NCBI RefSeq assembly: GCF_024166365.1
Contig: NC_064819.1
Coordinates: 150,914,293-150,978,292, forward strand
Reading direction: 5' to 3'
DNA from: Elephas maximus indicus
Taxonomy: Eukaryota; Chordata; Mammalia; Proboscidea; Elephantidae
DNA: 64,000 nt
Shown here: positions 1 to 11,745 of the stretch, piece after piece
How positions within the stretch are numbered: the first letter of the stretch is position 1
Layout of the letters: every line of letters begins with the position of its first letter
Notes under the pieces: model-generated
Databases searched by the model: none
Told to the model about the DNA's origin: nothing
Seen by the model: the letters and a program-made list of their open reading frames with translations, nothing else
Position numbers and translations under genes: made by a program

Positions 1-133
1 AGGTTTTATTCAGTGGTGGGAGCAGGTTTACAAAGGAATGAAAGATCTATGCCTCGGCACCTAGAGATAAATTGTTCCTGTAGCCCTGGATGTTGTTGAA
101 GGCAGTTATAGAGTTGACTGGGACCTGAGTGGA

Positions 134-305
134 AGCCCTGGTAGCATAGTGCTTAAGAGTTTTGCTACTAAACAAAAGGTTAGGAGTTAGAATCCACCAG
201 TTGCTCCTTGGAAATCGTATGGGGGTGGGAGGGGGGAGTTCTACTCTGTCTTACAGGGTCTCCTATGAGTAGGAAATGGCTCGACATCAACGGGCCTGCT
301 CTGGT
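134..305 (+). repeat. AfroSINE (tRNA-derived SINE), sense
   Basis: The head (AAGCCCTGGTAGCATAGTG, A box) and B-box-like AGAATCC are followed by a body with GTTCTACTCTGTC and a CGACATCAACGGG end. The flanking direct repeat CTGAGTGGA occurs at 125-133 and 306-314. A G-rich expansion lies in the body. Confidence 0.85.
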
Positions 306-539
306 CTGAGTGGAGGCTTAGGGTCCCCCCCATTGACAATATCTCACTCCCGCACCCCTCCTGGGAAAGCAGCCCCCCGTGGTCCATGGGCCCATGCAGG
401 CTAGTTGGGGCATGTTCACCAGCTTAAGCACTTTTCAAGCCTCTGTTTGTGTCACATTTGCTAACATCTTACTAGCACAGCTCAGAGTCTGAATGGGAGG
501 GCCAGGATAAGAGTGTGGATACAAGAATAAAAGCAGTAA

Positions 540-905
540 AAAACCAGTTGCCATCCAGTATGACTCATGGTGACCCCATGTAAATACAAGGGGTGAAGAA
601 TGGGGACTATTTCTGTAATCTACCACAACATGCTTATTAATTTTTTCCAGTTTGTTAGCTAATAATTCATTCAATGGAATCAGATATACTTGGTCCACAT
701 TAATAACCTGCTGCTATGGTTCCAGGTCTGGCAACCATACGTGTGTAGGACAAAACTACATTCCACAGGGTTTTCAAGTCTGCGACCTTTCAGAGGTAGA
801 TCACCAGGCTTGTCTTCCAAGGTGCCTCTGGATGGGTTCAAACTGCCAATGTTTCAGTTAGTAGTTGAGCGATTAACTGTGTGTACCACCTGGGGGAGTT
901 CCTCC
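540..905 (-). repeat. diverged AfroSINE-like repeat, antisense, interrupted
   Basis: 540-585 reads as the antisense tail (ACCAGTTGCC, GACTCATGGTGACC), and 735-895 as the antisense body and head (ACAGGGTTTTCAAG, ATCACCAGGCTTGTCTTCC, TTAACTG..ACCACCTGGGG). About 140 bases of unassigned sequence separate them. Confidence 0.6.
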
Positions 906-1833
906 ACATCAATTATAACAGCGTTATATGAGCTTGGCTTTCTGCTAGACAAAAAAAAAAGTCCAGTATCTCTTGTTATTAAAAAATAAATAAATAAATA
1001 AACCTTGCCTTTGACAAAATACCAATAAAGTAATGTCTGATTTTTATTAAATATGGTAGCTCAACTATTAAGTCTTGCCTGAAGAAAAGCACCAGCACCA
1101 TCAAAGATTCCCTTGAGGATGCTCGCAGCCCACCAGTGTCATACCTGGACCACACTTGAGGAACTCCTGATTAAAATGGGGATCTTTTACAAATTTGTGT
1201 GTGTGTTCACACAGATGAGCCTTTGCTTTGCACAGCTAATTCTACCAAATATAACATTTCCTAATTCTAGCAAATGCTAAATCTCCTGTTAAATATTGAT
1301 AGTGCCATTTAAAAAGAAGATTATAAAAGCTGAGTCAAGACTTGGGTCACTCTTCAAAGTAATTTCTTAAAAGCATCACTAAATGGAAAGAACTACTGTT
1401 TATTCATATGTTTTCCATTATATTTATATCCATGAAACTGGCAAGGCCTTTCTGCTTTTTTCTCTGTCGTTTTTGCCTGCTCTTTCCTTGGATGTTATCT
1501 TTCCTCTGATCAGTTTGGATTCATTATGGCAGTAAAATCCTTTGGTTTCCATAGCGATATTTGTCATTTTACTGATTTGTAAAGAGAATACTAAGGAATA
1601 AGGAGAAAATTTGGGCCGTTGATAATGCACCACAGTGTTTCCTAGCCCTGTAGTTGTTCTGAAACTACTACACCAAACAGCCTTTTTATTGACATTTAAC
1701 TTATTTTGTTAGATTGCCTAGTAATACCAGATGTTAATGACTTTTAAAAAATTAAACCTTAAATCAAAAATAAAGTTAATTTGGCTTGGGAGAACCAGTT
1801 TTAAATTCAAAATCCGTTTGCCAAAGCTTTACA
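906..1833. other. no gene seen
   Basis: AT-rich single-copy-looking DNA with a short (AAAT)n run near 985-1003. There is no splice-flanked conserved frame. Confidence 0.6.
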
Positions 1834-1890
1834 TTAAAAAAAAAACAAAAAACCATTGCCGTTGAGTCGATTCCAACCCATAAAAAAATA
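1834..1890 (-). repeat. short antisense AfroSINE tail fragment
   Basis: An A-rich stretch is followed by CCATTGCCGTTGAGTCGATT, the antisense 3' tail of the SINE. The element is truncated after about 50 bases. Confidence 0.7.
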
Positions 1891-2219
1891 GGGACACTAA
1901 ATAATGCGAAATTCTGGGTACTGCTATTCCAACTATTTTATTTGTTTGTTTTTTAATATAACTTGAAGTCCAGCAAACTTAAGCATTAGCAAAGTATGTG
2001 CAAACCTGCGTTCATACCTATTCTTATCTCAACCATAGCTACATACACCTTGCATCTTGGAATCTCAAGGTGCTAACAGAATGGCAGAGTATTAACTGTA
2101 CACTTAATTAACAGTACTCCTAAAATGAGGTCTAAGCCTTCTTTCCCAAATTAGAATGGTTTCTACCTCCTTTAAATAAATTTATGTTTATAGGGGATGT
2201 CTTTTCTTCTTTTGCGTTG

Positions 2220-2565
2220 GCCTGGTCCCTGCAGATCCCAAACCCCTTCACTGCAGCCTCCTGGCTGCAGGGGCCGCTGCAGCGCGCTCGGCCCCTCTCT
2301 CCCGCGGGCAGCGGCGAGGCGGAGCGCGAGCGGGCGCTGAGACAAGGTGACTTCTCGGAAGGTGAGCGGCGGCGAGTTCCCGGGCGGTGGTGTTGCCGGC
2401 CATCTCGAGGGGCACAGGACCGCCGCCTCACTTCTAGGTGTCGCGGACTCGGCGGCGTTCTCTTGGGCACTCCGAACCTTCGCCATTCCGTGGGCGCCCT
2501 GAACCCCCTTAGGTCTCGGAGTTCTCTGGCCCCACAAGCCGGTTTCCTCATCCGCATATTCCAGG
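2220..2565 (+). promoter_or_regulatory. CpG island, likely SMIM8 promoter and non-coding first exon
   Basis: This is the only strongly GC- and CpG-rich stretch in the window, and its surroundings are AT-rich. CpGs cluster at about 2270-2500, with GCGC, CCGCGG-like and GGCGGC runs. There is no TATA box at a fixed distance. A consensus splice donor, GAAG|GTGAGC, lies at 2361/2362 and could end a non-coding first exon that splices to 9489. Direction is inferred from the downstream gene. Long open frames here on both strands are what GC-rich DNA gives by chance. Confidence 0.75.
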
Positions 2566-4124
2566 CGCCTGTAGCCGGTGCCTCAGATACCCCCATCCCA
2601 AACATATTACCCAGTCCGGAGGTTGGCACAGCACGGACGATTCCTGTTGGAGCAGAACCCTCCCATTTCCTCCACAATTTCTTGGTGTCCCAACCCACCA
2701 GACCCGTTCTCAGGGAAGATGGCTATGTAATTGCTTTCATATGATATGCCCCTTTTCTTTTGTAATTGTCCTAACAGACATGGCCCCCCACCTCCTCACC
2801 ATATGCTATCTGGAACTTAATTGAGTGCAGTTGGTTCTGGAAGCTTCGAATGAATTTGTGTTTAAGTATGCCCTTTTTTTTTTTTTTTAGCAGCCAACAG
2901 CCACGTAGGTACTGCAACATAAGAGGAAAGCCAAATAATACTTTCCAGCCCCCAGTATGCAATAACCCTGCATTAGATAATTTTGACAAAACCTTTATCC
3001 TTCTTCGGTAAATTCAACAGATTGAAGGATGCTTTTTAAAAACTGTATTTTACATTAAAATAACAAATAGAGAATCTATTTTTTTAACTTAAGGTAATTA
3101 AAATGTTATGTTTCTCTTGATTTCAAAAAGGAGTTGGACTAGATAACTATAGCTATTATTTATTGAATGTATATCCTTGTAAGATGTTATTTAATCCACA
3201 CAGTTACTTTGTGAAATACTATTACCTCTTATACAAATGTGGAAACTGAGGATCAGTGAAGTCACTCAAAGGCACACAGCATATAAGTGAAGCTGGAATT
3301 TGAGGCTATGCTGGATTACCTCTAGCCATAGAGTCCTGTGAGTCTATCCCAAATTTATTTATACTAATCTAAATTACTTTTCAGGGTTCTATCCCAGACT
3401 TAAAGTTTTTTTTTTTTTTTAATTTTAAGACAGTATGTGGAACAATAATAACAAGTTTATTTGTACTCTAATTAAAATATTTTGTCTGTTTTATAATTCC
3501 CTAAGTCTTTTAAAAGAAAGCCTTCCGTTATTGCTAAGGTTTCTTCTCACTAACATTCTGATAATTTTGTTTTGATTTATCTTCTGTTGAGGTGCTTATT
3601 TTGTAAAATGTATACCAGAAGATTGTTTTTTCCACCAAGTAACTTTTATGTTCGTTATATCTTGGTTTAATTTTCATGTACAGTATAATATAGATAGTCA
3701 TGCCAATTCTATGCCAGTGAATTGTTTAGTATCAAGTTATCAAGTATGTTCTGGATCATCTTGAAAAAGTATTACTAAGGGAGGGAAAATCATTTGAAAA
3801 TAACGGGCCCTGACTCCCTTCCCAGGACCACGTTGTATAGCTTTGCAAGCTGAGCAATATTAATTGGGGCAGGAGGCTCCCTCCCTGGCATTCTCATGCT
3901 ACCACGAGATGTTAATGACTCTCTGGAGTTGTGTGAATGACCCTCTGGGGTAGTGCAAAGGGGCAGCCCTGCCTTTATCTCTGCTGCTTCCTTTTCTCAT
4001 TGTATGTCTTCTTCACAAGAGGATGGGCAGAAGATAAAGGTGAAGAACTTTTTACCAGGGAGGGATATAAGAAGTAATGGCAGTTTAGTCTAGAAACAGT
4101 TATGTTCTGGACTACTAGCCAACA
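2566..4124. other. SMIM8 5' intron, mostly unassigned
   Basis: Contains a MIR at 3145-3340 and a poly-T at about 3405-3420. I see nothing else. Confidence 0.6.
3145..3340 (-). repeat. MIR SINE relic, antisense
   Basis: It carries the antisense MIR core GGAAACTGAGGATCAGTGAA, followed by CACACAGC..TAAGTGAAGCTGGAATTTGAG. Confidence 0.7.
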
Positions 4125-4290
4125 AGTTGGCAATTCTAATCCACTCAAAGGCCCTCAGAAGACAGGCCTGGCAATCTGCTTCTGAAAGGTCACAGCCTTG
4201 AAAACCCTATGGAACAGTTCTACTCTGTGCACATGGCATCGCCCTGAGTCAAAATCCACTAGATGGCAACTAACAACAACAACATTTTAA
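4125..4290 (+). repeat. AfroSINE, sense, 5' part degraded
   Basis: The body reads GACAGGCCTGGCAATCTGC..AAAACCCTATGGAACAGTTC, and it ends GATGGCAACTAACAACAACAAC. The (AAC)n-like tail resembles the RTE tail. Confidence 0.75.
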
Positions 4291-4679
4291 AACAACAGTT
4301 TCTTTATCATAGATAAGAGATCAGAGAGTGGGACCATAATGAAAAAATGAAGAGGAAGTAAGAGCAGGATCGCCTGGACAAATTGCACAGCCAGTGGCAG
4401 CCGCTCAGGTGCCTGATTTATTAAATATTTCTGCAGGAGCTCCCCACCCCTCAAATGAGTCTCCAAATGACTTAGCCAGGAGCAGTGCAGAACAAGTTCC
4501 CATCATACCTGCTGGTGTGTGTGTATTGTGTGATTCCACTTTTAATGCAATAAATGGGATTTTTCCACCAACCTTGAAAATAAACACCTTGAAAGTGAGT
4601 GTAGCTATAGATTGGTCAGTGTCATATGCAAATAAGTGAGTGCTAATTACTTACAGTGGGGGAGAAAGAGAGTAAAGGA

Positions 4680-4715
4680 GGAAAAAAAAAATTTTTTTTT
4701 TTTTTTTTTTTAGGG
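4680..4715 (+). repeat. poly-A/poly-T junction
   Basis: About ten A are followed by about twenty T, a self-complementary low-complexity tract with no recognisable element beside it. Confidence 0.8.
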
Positions 4716-5696
4716 CAGGAAGTTGGAGAAAATGATGGGAGTACTTTAGGAAGTTCTGAGGGAAGTGTGCTAGATGTTAACTGTTTTTGTCTTTGTTACA
4801 CTTCATTTGAGTGATAATGTTAGAATAGGCTATTGCTGTGCTATGAACTTAGTTCCACAACTTAAAAAATTGAGCTTATATTAGTTCTGTACTTGAAAAT
4901 AGCTAGTCGGCTTTTACTTCTAGAGTAAAAGTACTGATGATTACACATCTTTGAAGAAACGTCTGAGGTTTTGCATTCTTTATACTTTATTGATTCAGCT
5001 ACCATTTCTAGAATTTCTGCGACAGGCTTGCACTTACAGCTCTGTGGGCCCGACATGTTGAATAGATAAAGGAGAGCCTTCTATGTGGAAAAAATGTTGT
5101 TTTTTGCATTTTATATATAACAAATTCTTGGTTACTAAGATCCTTTTTGGCCTTGATAATCTGTATTTTTTATTTAAAGTATGAATGGTTGTTAAAAATT
5201 ATTAGTTTACAGATGGTATAAGCAAGTTCATACAATTTTGGAAGAACTAGTAACATCTTCAGTGATTATGGCTCATAAAAGGAGAGGCAGCAATAAAAAT
5301 GAGCTGTCATACTGTACCACTTTTAAAAAATGAATGACATATAATGGGAAATGTTACTTTTATACTTTGCAGAAAGTATCACAAACAGTGGAAATTGTGG
5401 TATATTAAATCTTTAAAAACATCCTATAGTAGGTAGTCCCTTAATTTGTAAGTGACTTTTCAGTAAACATTTGCAGTGGTTTTCAGCCCAGGTATTCTTC
5501 TTTGTCATTTCAGGTAAAAGCATTCAACTTTACCGGTACATTGTTAAGGCGAATATGGATACCTGGAGGTTGCAGTGTAATAGATACTACCTTGATTGCT
5601 TATTTTCTTGATTCTTTACAAAGGAAATGGAGGTTCTGCTAAGGAAAAGGGGAGTCCAAGGAATCTTGCAACTAAAATTAAGCTATTATAGTTCAT

Positions 5697-5901
5697 ATTG
5701 TTGTTGTGTGCCGTTGAGTCAGTTTCGACTCACAGTAACCCTATAGGACAGAGTAGAGCTGCCGCATAGGGTTTTCTAGGCTATAATCTTTACAGAAGCA
5801 GATCACCAGGTCTTTCTCCTACAAAATGGCTGGTGGGTTCAAACTGTGGACCTTTTGGTTAGCAGCCAAGCGCTTAACTGTTGCGCCACCAAGGCTCCTT
5901 A
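5697..5901 (-). repeat. AfroSINE, antisense
   Basis: It starts with TTGTTGTTGTG and GCCGTTGAGTC, carries ATCACCAGGTCTTTCTCC, and ends with TTAACTGTTGCGCCACCAAGG (antisense tRNA-like head). The TAGTTCAT duplication is seen at both edges. Confidence 0.85.
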
Positions 5902-5910
5902 GTTCATGTT

Positions 5911-6077
5911 AAAAAAAAAAAAAACCCCATTGCCATCAAGTTGATCCTGACTCATAGCGACCCTATAGGACAGAGTTGAGCTGCCCCATAAGGTTTCCAA
6001 GGAGCGGCTGGTGGATTTGAACTGCTGACCTTTTGGTTAGCAGCCGGATGTTAACCACTGAGCCACCGGGGCTCCAT
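5911..6077 (-). repeat. AfroSINE, antisense, directly after the previous one
   Basis: A 13-A run precedes CCATTGCCATCAAGTTGATCC, the body follows, and the element ends with TTAACCACTGAGCCACCGGGG. It is flanked by CATGTTA, which overlaps the right target repeat of the preceding SINE, so it inserted beside or into the older copy's duplication. Confidence 0.85.
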
Positions 6078-6924
6078 GTTAGAACACTCTTAATATATAT
6101 GGTTTTACAGACATATAGGTTGAATTTCATAACATTCTACATCACTGCACCTCTTTCATTTTAATATAGTGAAACTTACTGTAGGTCGTAACTAGCCCGC
6201 CTTCCCTCCCCCTTCCTTTCTTATTTTTGGACCTCAGGTAATGATGAATTAATCAGCCTCAGTTCTTGGCACACTGCCTTCTACACAAATTGTACACGAT
6301 GGACTGCTCTGAGGACCGTATTCCCAATATGTTCTTTTTTTTTCCAGTACCAATTTGACTAAGAAAACACTACACCCACCTTTCCCTGTTGCCTTATTTC
6401 CCTTCCCAGTAAACAACTTTTAACATTTTCTACACGGGCTTTTTCCTAATTACAGGCAGCTGATTCCCAATAATAATAGGAAAATGCTGTGTGTGTCACA
6501 TTCTGGTTAGAATGACTTTTACCTTTGCATATGTGCATTCAAGCCTTCCTAGTATTTTTGTCTAATGACCCAATTTCAATTAATGGTAGACTCTGAGGTT
6601 GCGATTTAGTTCTAAGGATATGACCATGTGTTAACCATTTCCTACTTACCATATCGTATAAGCATGACCTGCTTATAGACTAAAATACTGCTTTCACTTG
6701 GAATGATCACTTCTCTTTGAAATTTTTCTTCCCCATATTCATATTTAAACTAGTTATTAGCATAAGGAGAAATATCACCAGCCCATAGATTAGGCACTTG
6801 GTAGTCAACACTTGTTACTTAAAGTACTAAATACATTTGTACAGTCCCTCCTTCCCGCCATCATAGCTTAGAGAGGAAAGATGAAATGTTGGACTGGCAG
6901 TTTTCATTAGAATAAAAAATTAAA

Positions 6925-8290
6925 GTAGTAGAAGCAGTAAAATCTCACCGCAAGAAAGGAGAAATAGCAAAGGAATGTGGAATAACTTCCTCTACATTGT
7001 CCATATTATTTAATGATTAAGCCAAAATTGAAGAAAAAGTTAAAGAAATCCCGGGACTAAAGCGGAAATGATTGCAAGATGCCCTTTAGAGCGACACTGA
7101 TGCAGCAGTTTTTGCATGGTGTCAAGAAGTCTTTGCAAAAAAATGGGCATGTAAGTAGAAACTTGTTTGGCGAAAAGCACTAGATTTTGCCAACCGTATT
7201 GGACATGATGAGTGTCAAGCAAGAGTGGGCTGATGGAACAAATTTGGGGCATGATAATGGAATTGTTTCAGAAATTGTAGTGAAGAAAACACTGTTCTAG
7301 TATGGAAATTGGTGACTGGTGTGCAAGAAAAACTAATTGCTGTTACAGCTTGGGTGGTATCTTTGCAAAAGAGGTAAACAGAGTGACAGCTCTACTATAA
7401 TGCATCTGGGATGGAAAAAATGAGACCACTTATCAGTGGCAAGTCAGCTAATCCCTAGTGTTTGAGAAAGCTCATATGCTCCCCTGTGATAGCAAAGCCA
7501 ATACACATGCCTGAATGACAAGAGGTTTATGTAATGAATAGCGGAGAGATGTTGACAAGAGAATGAAAGGAGCAAAGTGCAGTCTTCTCTTGCTGATAGT
7601 TGCTCTGCATACAACACACTTCTGTACTTGAATCATGTGTGTGTTGAGTTTCACCCATTGAACTACGTAGCCATTCTGCAGCCATTGGATTGAATATGAT
7701 TTGTACAGTGAAAGCGCACTACTAAGCCAGTTGCTGGAACATCTCTCAATTTGCACAATAAAGAGAAAACTGAGAAAATCAACATGAAACAAGCTGTTAA
7801 TAGGAGCGCTGAGGCCTGGTGGCCTGTAGTCACTCAAAGTAGTGAAAAGTTGCCATGATTCCTGTGGAATCTCTGGGGGTCAGCCTGAAAGAAGACAGTA
7901 GACTAACTGTGGTATTTGAACCAACCTGGCATTCCATTGCTCCTGTCACTGGTGTTCTAAATAAGTTTGATTTTGGAGACTTTGTGGCTACAGATAACAA
8001 TTTAACTATTTCTCAAGAACGAGAGAAACTTGAAATTGCTATAGTAGTGCTAACGTGTCAAGATGGTACCAGAAAGTGATGATGATGATAATGATGGTAG
8101 TGACAGTTCATGGGGAACAAGTGAAGGAAGAGCCAACAGTGACCATTTCAGAAGCCCTGGCAAGTGTAGAGTGTCTTTGGAGATTCCTCTCCATTCAAGC
8201 AGATGTCCCTGACGAAGTGTTGACTCTGTAAGTGGCGTAGATGAATATTACATGACCACTACAAAATGAACTGTTTTGAAAAGCAGAACT
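6925..8290 (+). pseudogene. decayed Tigger/pogo-type DNA transposon transposase
   Basis: Broken frames on the plus strand read as a pogo-family transposase in order. A helix-turn-helix (KKGEIAKECGITSSTLS) lies near 6950. A CENP-B-type second HTH (AAVFAWCQEVFAKK..KALDFANRIGH) lies near 7100-7225. DDE-domain remnants follow (GMEKMRPLISGKSANP near 7410, and HPLNYVAILQPLDW near 7657-7700, matching the family's PPN-T-LQPLDQG block). The end is a C-terminal stretch (TVTISEALASVECLWRFLSI near 8140). Many stops and frameshifts interrupt it, so no protein is made. The family encodes cut-and-paste transposases, and domesticated members exist, but this copy is dead. Terminal inverted repeats were not located. 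Confidence 0.75.
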
Positions 8291-8592
8291 CCCAATATTC
8301 ACAACTAATGAAGTGCAAAAATAATGCTTTTATAAAGTTCGTGAAACAGAAGACCTAATGAATAAGGAGTACTTGCGTAAACAAAGCCCCACTGAGGAAT
8401 TTGTCAGTGTTTAAATTGAAATGTTTGACTCTTATTTCAAAGCATTTAGTGGAGTTGCAGCATTTCACCCAGAGAATTTTATTGTCATTGAGACTTTCTT
8501 TGGAATGTTTCTTTCTCAACATCTTCCCCCTTCCTCCCCTCAGCTTTAGGTAGCAGGAGTGAGAAAGATAAGCATTTGCCTGGTAGTACCTA

Positions 8593-8748
8593 AACCTGTT
8601 GCCTTCAGGTCGATTCTGATTCATAGCAACCCTATAGGACAGAGTAGAACTGCACCTGTGGGGTTTCCAAGGAGTGGCTGGTGGATTTGATCTGCCGACC
8701 TTTTTTGATAAGCCTCTGAGCACTTAGCCACCCCACTATCAGGGTTCC
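8593..8748 (-). repeat. AfroSINE, antisense
   Basis: The antisense tail ACCTGTTGCCTTCAGGTCG leads through GGACAGAGTAGAACTG to a degraded head (CACTTAGCCACCCC). The target repeat is TGGTAGTACCTA (8581-8592) and TGGTACTACCTA (8749-8760), with one mismatch. Confidence 0.87.
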
Positions 8749-8764
8749 TGGTACTACCTAGAAG

Positions 8765-9488
8765 AGAAGAATGTTCCCAAAATGTTGACACTCCAGTTAA
8801 GAGAACGAGATGGCAAAAGACACACTTAGATTTAATAGGAAGGATAGATTTAGAATAAAGAAATAGCTAAGAGAGAAAAGGATATTCAGAGGGAGAGAGC
8901 AGAGCATGTTCTTCCCAGAGAGTCGCAGACAGGCAAAGGGGAAGTGAGTACAGCTAGTTATCCTAACTGCTTGGGGCATGTGCTTGGATGGGCCAAAGGA
9001 GGAAGCCAGAGGGGGAGGTGGGCCAGGGGCAATGAAACTGTAGAATATATTGAGTAAAAGAATGCTGATATTTCCCTCAGGTTGGGATCTGGAAAAGGCT
9101 ACTGGAAGGTGAGAAAGAGGGAAAATGGAAAAAAAAAAGGGGGGGGTGTGGATAACCCACTGACCACTCCATATCCTTAGTACCCCCTTAATGTAACAGG
9201 ATACATGTGATTCAGACCGACAAAAATTCTTCAGACTTCTGTAAAAGTAGCAAAACAGCCTTTGTCTACCTCATGGGTATGTGTTGAGATGAGAAATAAA
9301 ATAACAATTTTATGAAACAAAATCATAAAGCACCATTTACAAAGTGTGTTATGCAGAGTAACAAGATAATTGACTGTTTTCAGTATGTATCGGTCCCGGA
9401 ATTAAAAGAAAGAACAAGAGAATGATTTTTAAAAGGAGCTTGTGAAACACTGTTATGAAAGAAAAAATGTCTCTTCTTTTGATTTTAG
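8765..9488. other. SMIM8 intron end, nothing recognised
   Basis: A purine-rich stretch with a G run near 9142, then the acceptor for the exon at 9489. Confidence 0.6.
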
Positions 9489-9511
9489 GTAATAAATCAT
9501 CATTGATCAAG

Positions 9512-9646
9512 ATGTCTTCAGCACCTGAGCCCCCAGCCTTTAAAAATGAGCCGCCCAAAGAGAAAGACTTTCGAAACCCAGGGCTCAGGGGTGTTCGCAC
9601 AACGACCTTATTTCGAGCTGTGAATCCAGAGCTTTTCATTAAACCT
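9512..9646 (+). CDS. SMIM8: SMIM8 coding exon 1 (residues 1-45)
   Basis: The exon probably begins at 9489, after the acceptor GATTTTAG, leaving 23 bases of 5' UTR before ATG 9512. The ATG context is CAAGATGT. The coding part encodes [10 protein letters not shown] to LFIKP and ends on a complete codon before GTAAGA at 9647. An upstream non-coding exon must exist and is placed at the CpG island near 2.3 kb. I chose this start because the protein aligns from its first residue with the family. Confidence 0.95.
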
Positions 9647-11448
9647 GTAAGAAATACATCCAGAATAAGGCTTTATGTTTAACTAGGCTATCAAAAAAGC
9701 AGGTGGAAGGAAAATCTTAAATTCAGTTTCACTAAATACACATATAAAGTTAAATTTTAAAAAAAGTAAATATTTTCAGAGTATTCGAGAATTATAATGG
9801 AAAATGGTTACATTTTAATGGAGTACCTAGTCAAAGTATTTAAAATGCCATTTTAATAGTTGCATTAATTTGAAGGAAATTATTGTTTGATTAAGTACTA
9901 TTAGGTAAAGAAGACAGTCCATTGAAGTAAAAAAAAATGAAAATCTGGTTATTACAGACTGCAATTCTAGTTTTATTAATATTTTTTATCCAAGGGATAT
10001 TACAAACATTTCATGAAAAATTTTGAAACATACATTTATATACTGTAAGGGAGTAAGCCAGTCATTTATATTTTTGTTGCAAATTAATGAATACATTTGA
10101 TTTGATGAATTTTACTTTTTAATATAGGTACTGTTCATTTTTAAGTAAATGTAAATGAAGTCAACTTACTATGAAACAAAAGTTTAAATGCATTAAACTT
10201 TTATAAGTTAAGTAGGTCAGCTGAACAGTCAAATCATTATATCAAAACAATGTTAAGAACTAATGTGTTCTTTAATTGCTAAAAGCATTTCAAGAACTGC
10301 ACATTTAAACTGCTCTGAGCTTGTGGCATTTCTTATATGTCCATTCAAGTGAGAAACTTTGACCCTTATTCTTTTGATAAGTTTAAAGTTTGAAATAGTA
10401 ATACAGCAGGTGTGGTAACAGAAGCAGAAAATACATACTAATTGAATAGAGGAAAAATTGTATCACTACTGTGCATTCTTACTGACTTACAAAAGGCCAA
10501 TTTGTTGAGTGAATGTGTGCAAAAAAAAAGAGGTTCTTAGTTTGAGGTAGTCCTAAAGTGAAATAGACAAGACAAAACAGTTCTCTGGAATTGTAAATGT
10601 CTTTCCTATATTTAAAAGCTTTTTTTTTTTTTTAAATTCAAAGCTACATCGCTTTGCCTCTTAGGGTTTTGGGTTTCCAGTAGTAAGTTAAGGTTATTGT
10701 AACAGCATAATACCTGTTCCAATCGCTGTACATTTTTTGAGGTAATAGAATACAGGTCCTAGATAAGAGTGGATACACTGTCATTGTTGCTGTGCCTAAT
10801 ATATGTCATGAAAGGCTTTTTGCCAGCTAGTCGTGACTCAGGCTAGAAGGATAGCATGTATGCTTCATTTATCACTTCCCAATACAATTAACTAATTTGA
10901 GATTTGCAAATGAGTAAACTTGTAACAATAGAGATCTAGTGACTTCTTCATGTCACACAGGTAACACTGAAAACTCTAAGTGCCAGACCAATTTTATGCC
11001 TCTTATGCCTCCCACTCCTCTCCCAACTGCCATCTACCTGACAGTGGAGGTCTGAGATGTGTAGGCTATAGGTAGGAGGAAGACAGGAAGAGAAGCAATA
11101 ATCATCTATAATCTTTACATACGTTGAGTTGATTGAATAAAGAACTGGGTAAATAATTAAAATTATTGCCGTAAGAATGCTATTGTGGTAATAAAAACTT
11201 AGCATGTCAAGAGGAAAGTACAACAGATATTTGGGTCTCCTCACATGATTAGTTTTAATGAAGCTTTGTAATTTTTTTTTCTTTGATAGAACAAACCGGT
11301 AATGGCTTTCGGATTGATAACCCTTTCACTTTGCGTGGCATATATTGGTTATCTACATGCAACAGAAGAGAATAAAAAGGACCTCTATGAAGCTATTGAT
11401 AGTCAGGGACACAGTTATATGAGGAGAAAAACATCTAAGTGGGATTAA
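9512..11448 (+). CDS. SMIM8: SMIM8, small integral membrane protein 8 (two coding exons, complete)
   Basis: Joining 9512-9646 to 11290-11448 gives an uninterrupted 97-residue protein, the length I recall for human SMIM8 (C6orf162). Residues 1-45 are hydrophilic and proline/charge-rich, and include the block [20 protein letters not shown]. Residues about 49-67 form one hydrophobic membrane segment ([18 protein letters not shown]). The tail after it is charged and ends KTSKWD. There is no signal peptide, so a single-pass tail- or signal-anchored protein is expected. The molecular function is unknown in the family. The intron is phase 0, with donor CCT|GTAAGA and acceptor TAG|AAC. C6orf163 follows about 6 kb downstream on the same strand, as in human. 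No frameshift or stop is seen, so the gene looks functional. Confidence 0.96.
9647..11289 (+). other. SMIM8 intron between coding exons
   Basis: 1643 bases, very AT-rich. Unlike most introns here it contains no recognisable AfroSINE, L1 or RTE. Confidence 0.8.
11290..11448 (+). CDS. SMIM8: SMIM8 coding exon 2 (residues 46-97 and stop)
   Basis: The acceptor is a T-rich tract followed by GATAG at 11285-11289. The exon opens with N-K-P, carries the whole transmembrane segment and the charged C-terminal tail, and stops with TAA at 11446-11448. The 3' UTR runs on in the same exon to the polyadenylation signal at 11717. Confidence 0.95.
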   Translation, partial: NKPVMAFGLITLSLCVAYIGYLHATEENKKDLYEAIDSQGHSYMRRKTSKWD

Positions 11449-11745
11449 CAGTGCTACGGAATTTTATTAAAGGCTGCAACATCTTCAAATGAAAGACTAT
11501 GAGTGCACAGTGTCATGTTTCTTGTTCTAGAATATGTTAATGAGGAAAGAAGATAGCAGTTGCAACCAGACCACCATAGTAAATTTTGTCCTTTCAAAGC
11601 TGTAGCCATTATCTCTTTTTTTCCACAGAAAGAGCTTCTCGGTGTTTCTTCTTATTAAATTCTCTTATGAAAGTACCGTAAGAATGAAAGTAGTTTTTGT
11701 AAATTAAGTTTTCTATAATAAAAGTATGCTGTGCTGTTAAATTTG
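11449..11745 (+). promoter_or_regulatory. SMIM8 3' UTR with polyadenylation signal
   Basis: AATAAA lies at 11717-11722, about 270 bases after the stop codon. It is followed by a TG/T-rich downstream region (CTGTGCTGTTAAATTTG), as expected for a cleavage site near 11740. Confidence 0.8.

Noticed and set aside
2132-2744. Long overlapping open frames of 186-188 codons on both strands
   Set aside because: They coincide with the CpG island. GC-rich DNA lacks stop codons, and the products have low-complexity Arg/Pro/Ser composition and no family similarity.
7855-8079. 75-codon open frame as a small gene
   Set aside because: It lies within the Tigger relic and has no start context or conservation that I can recognise.
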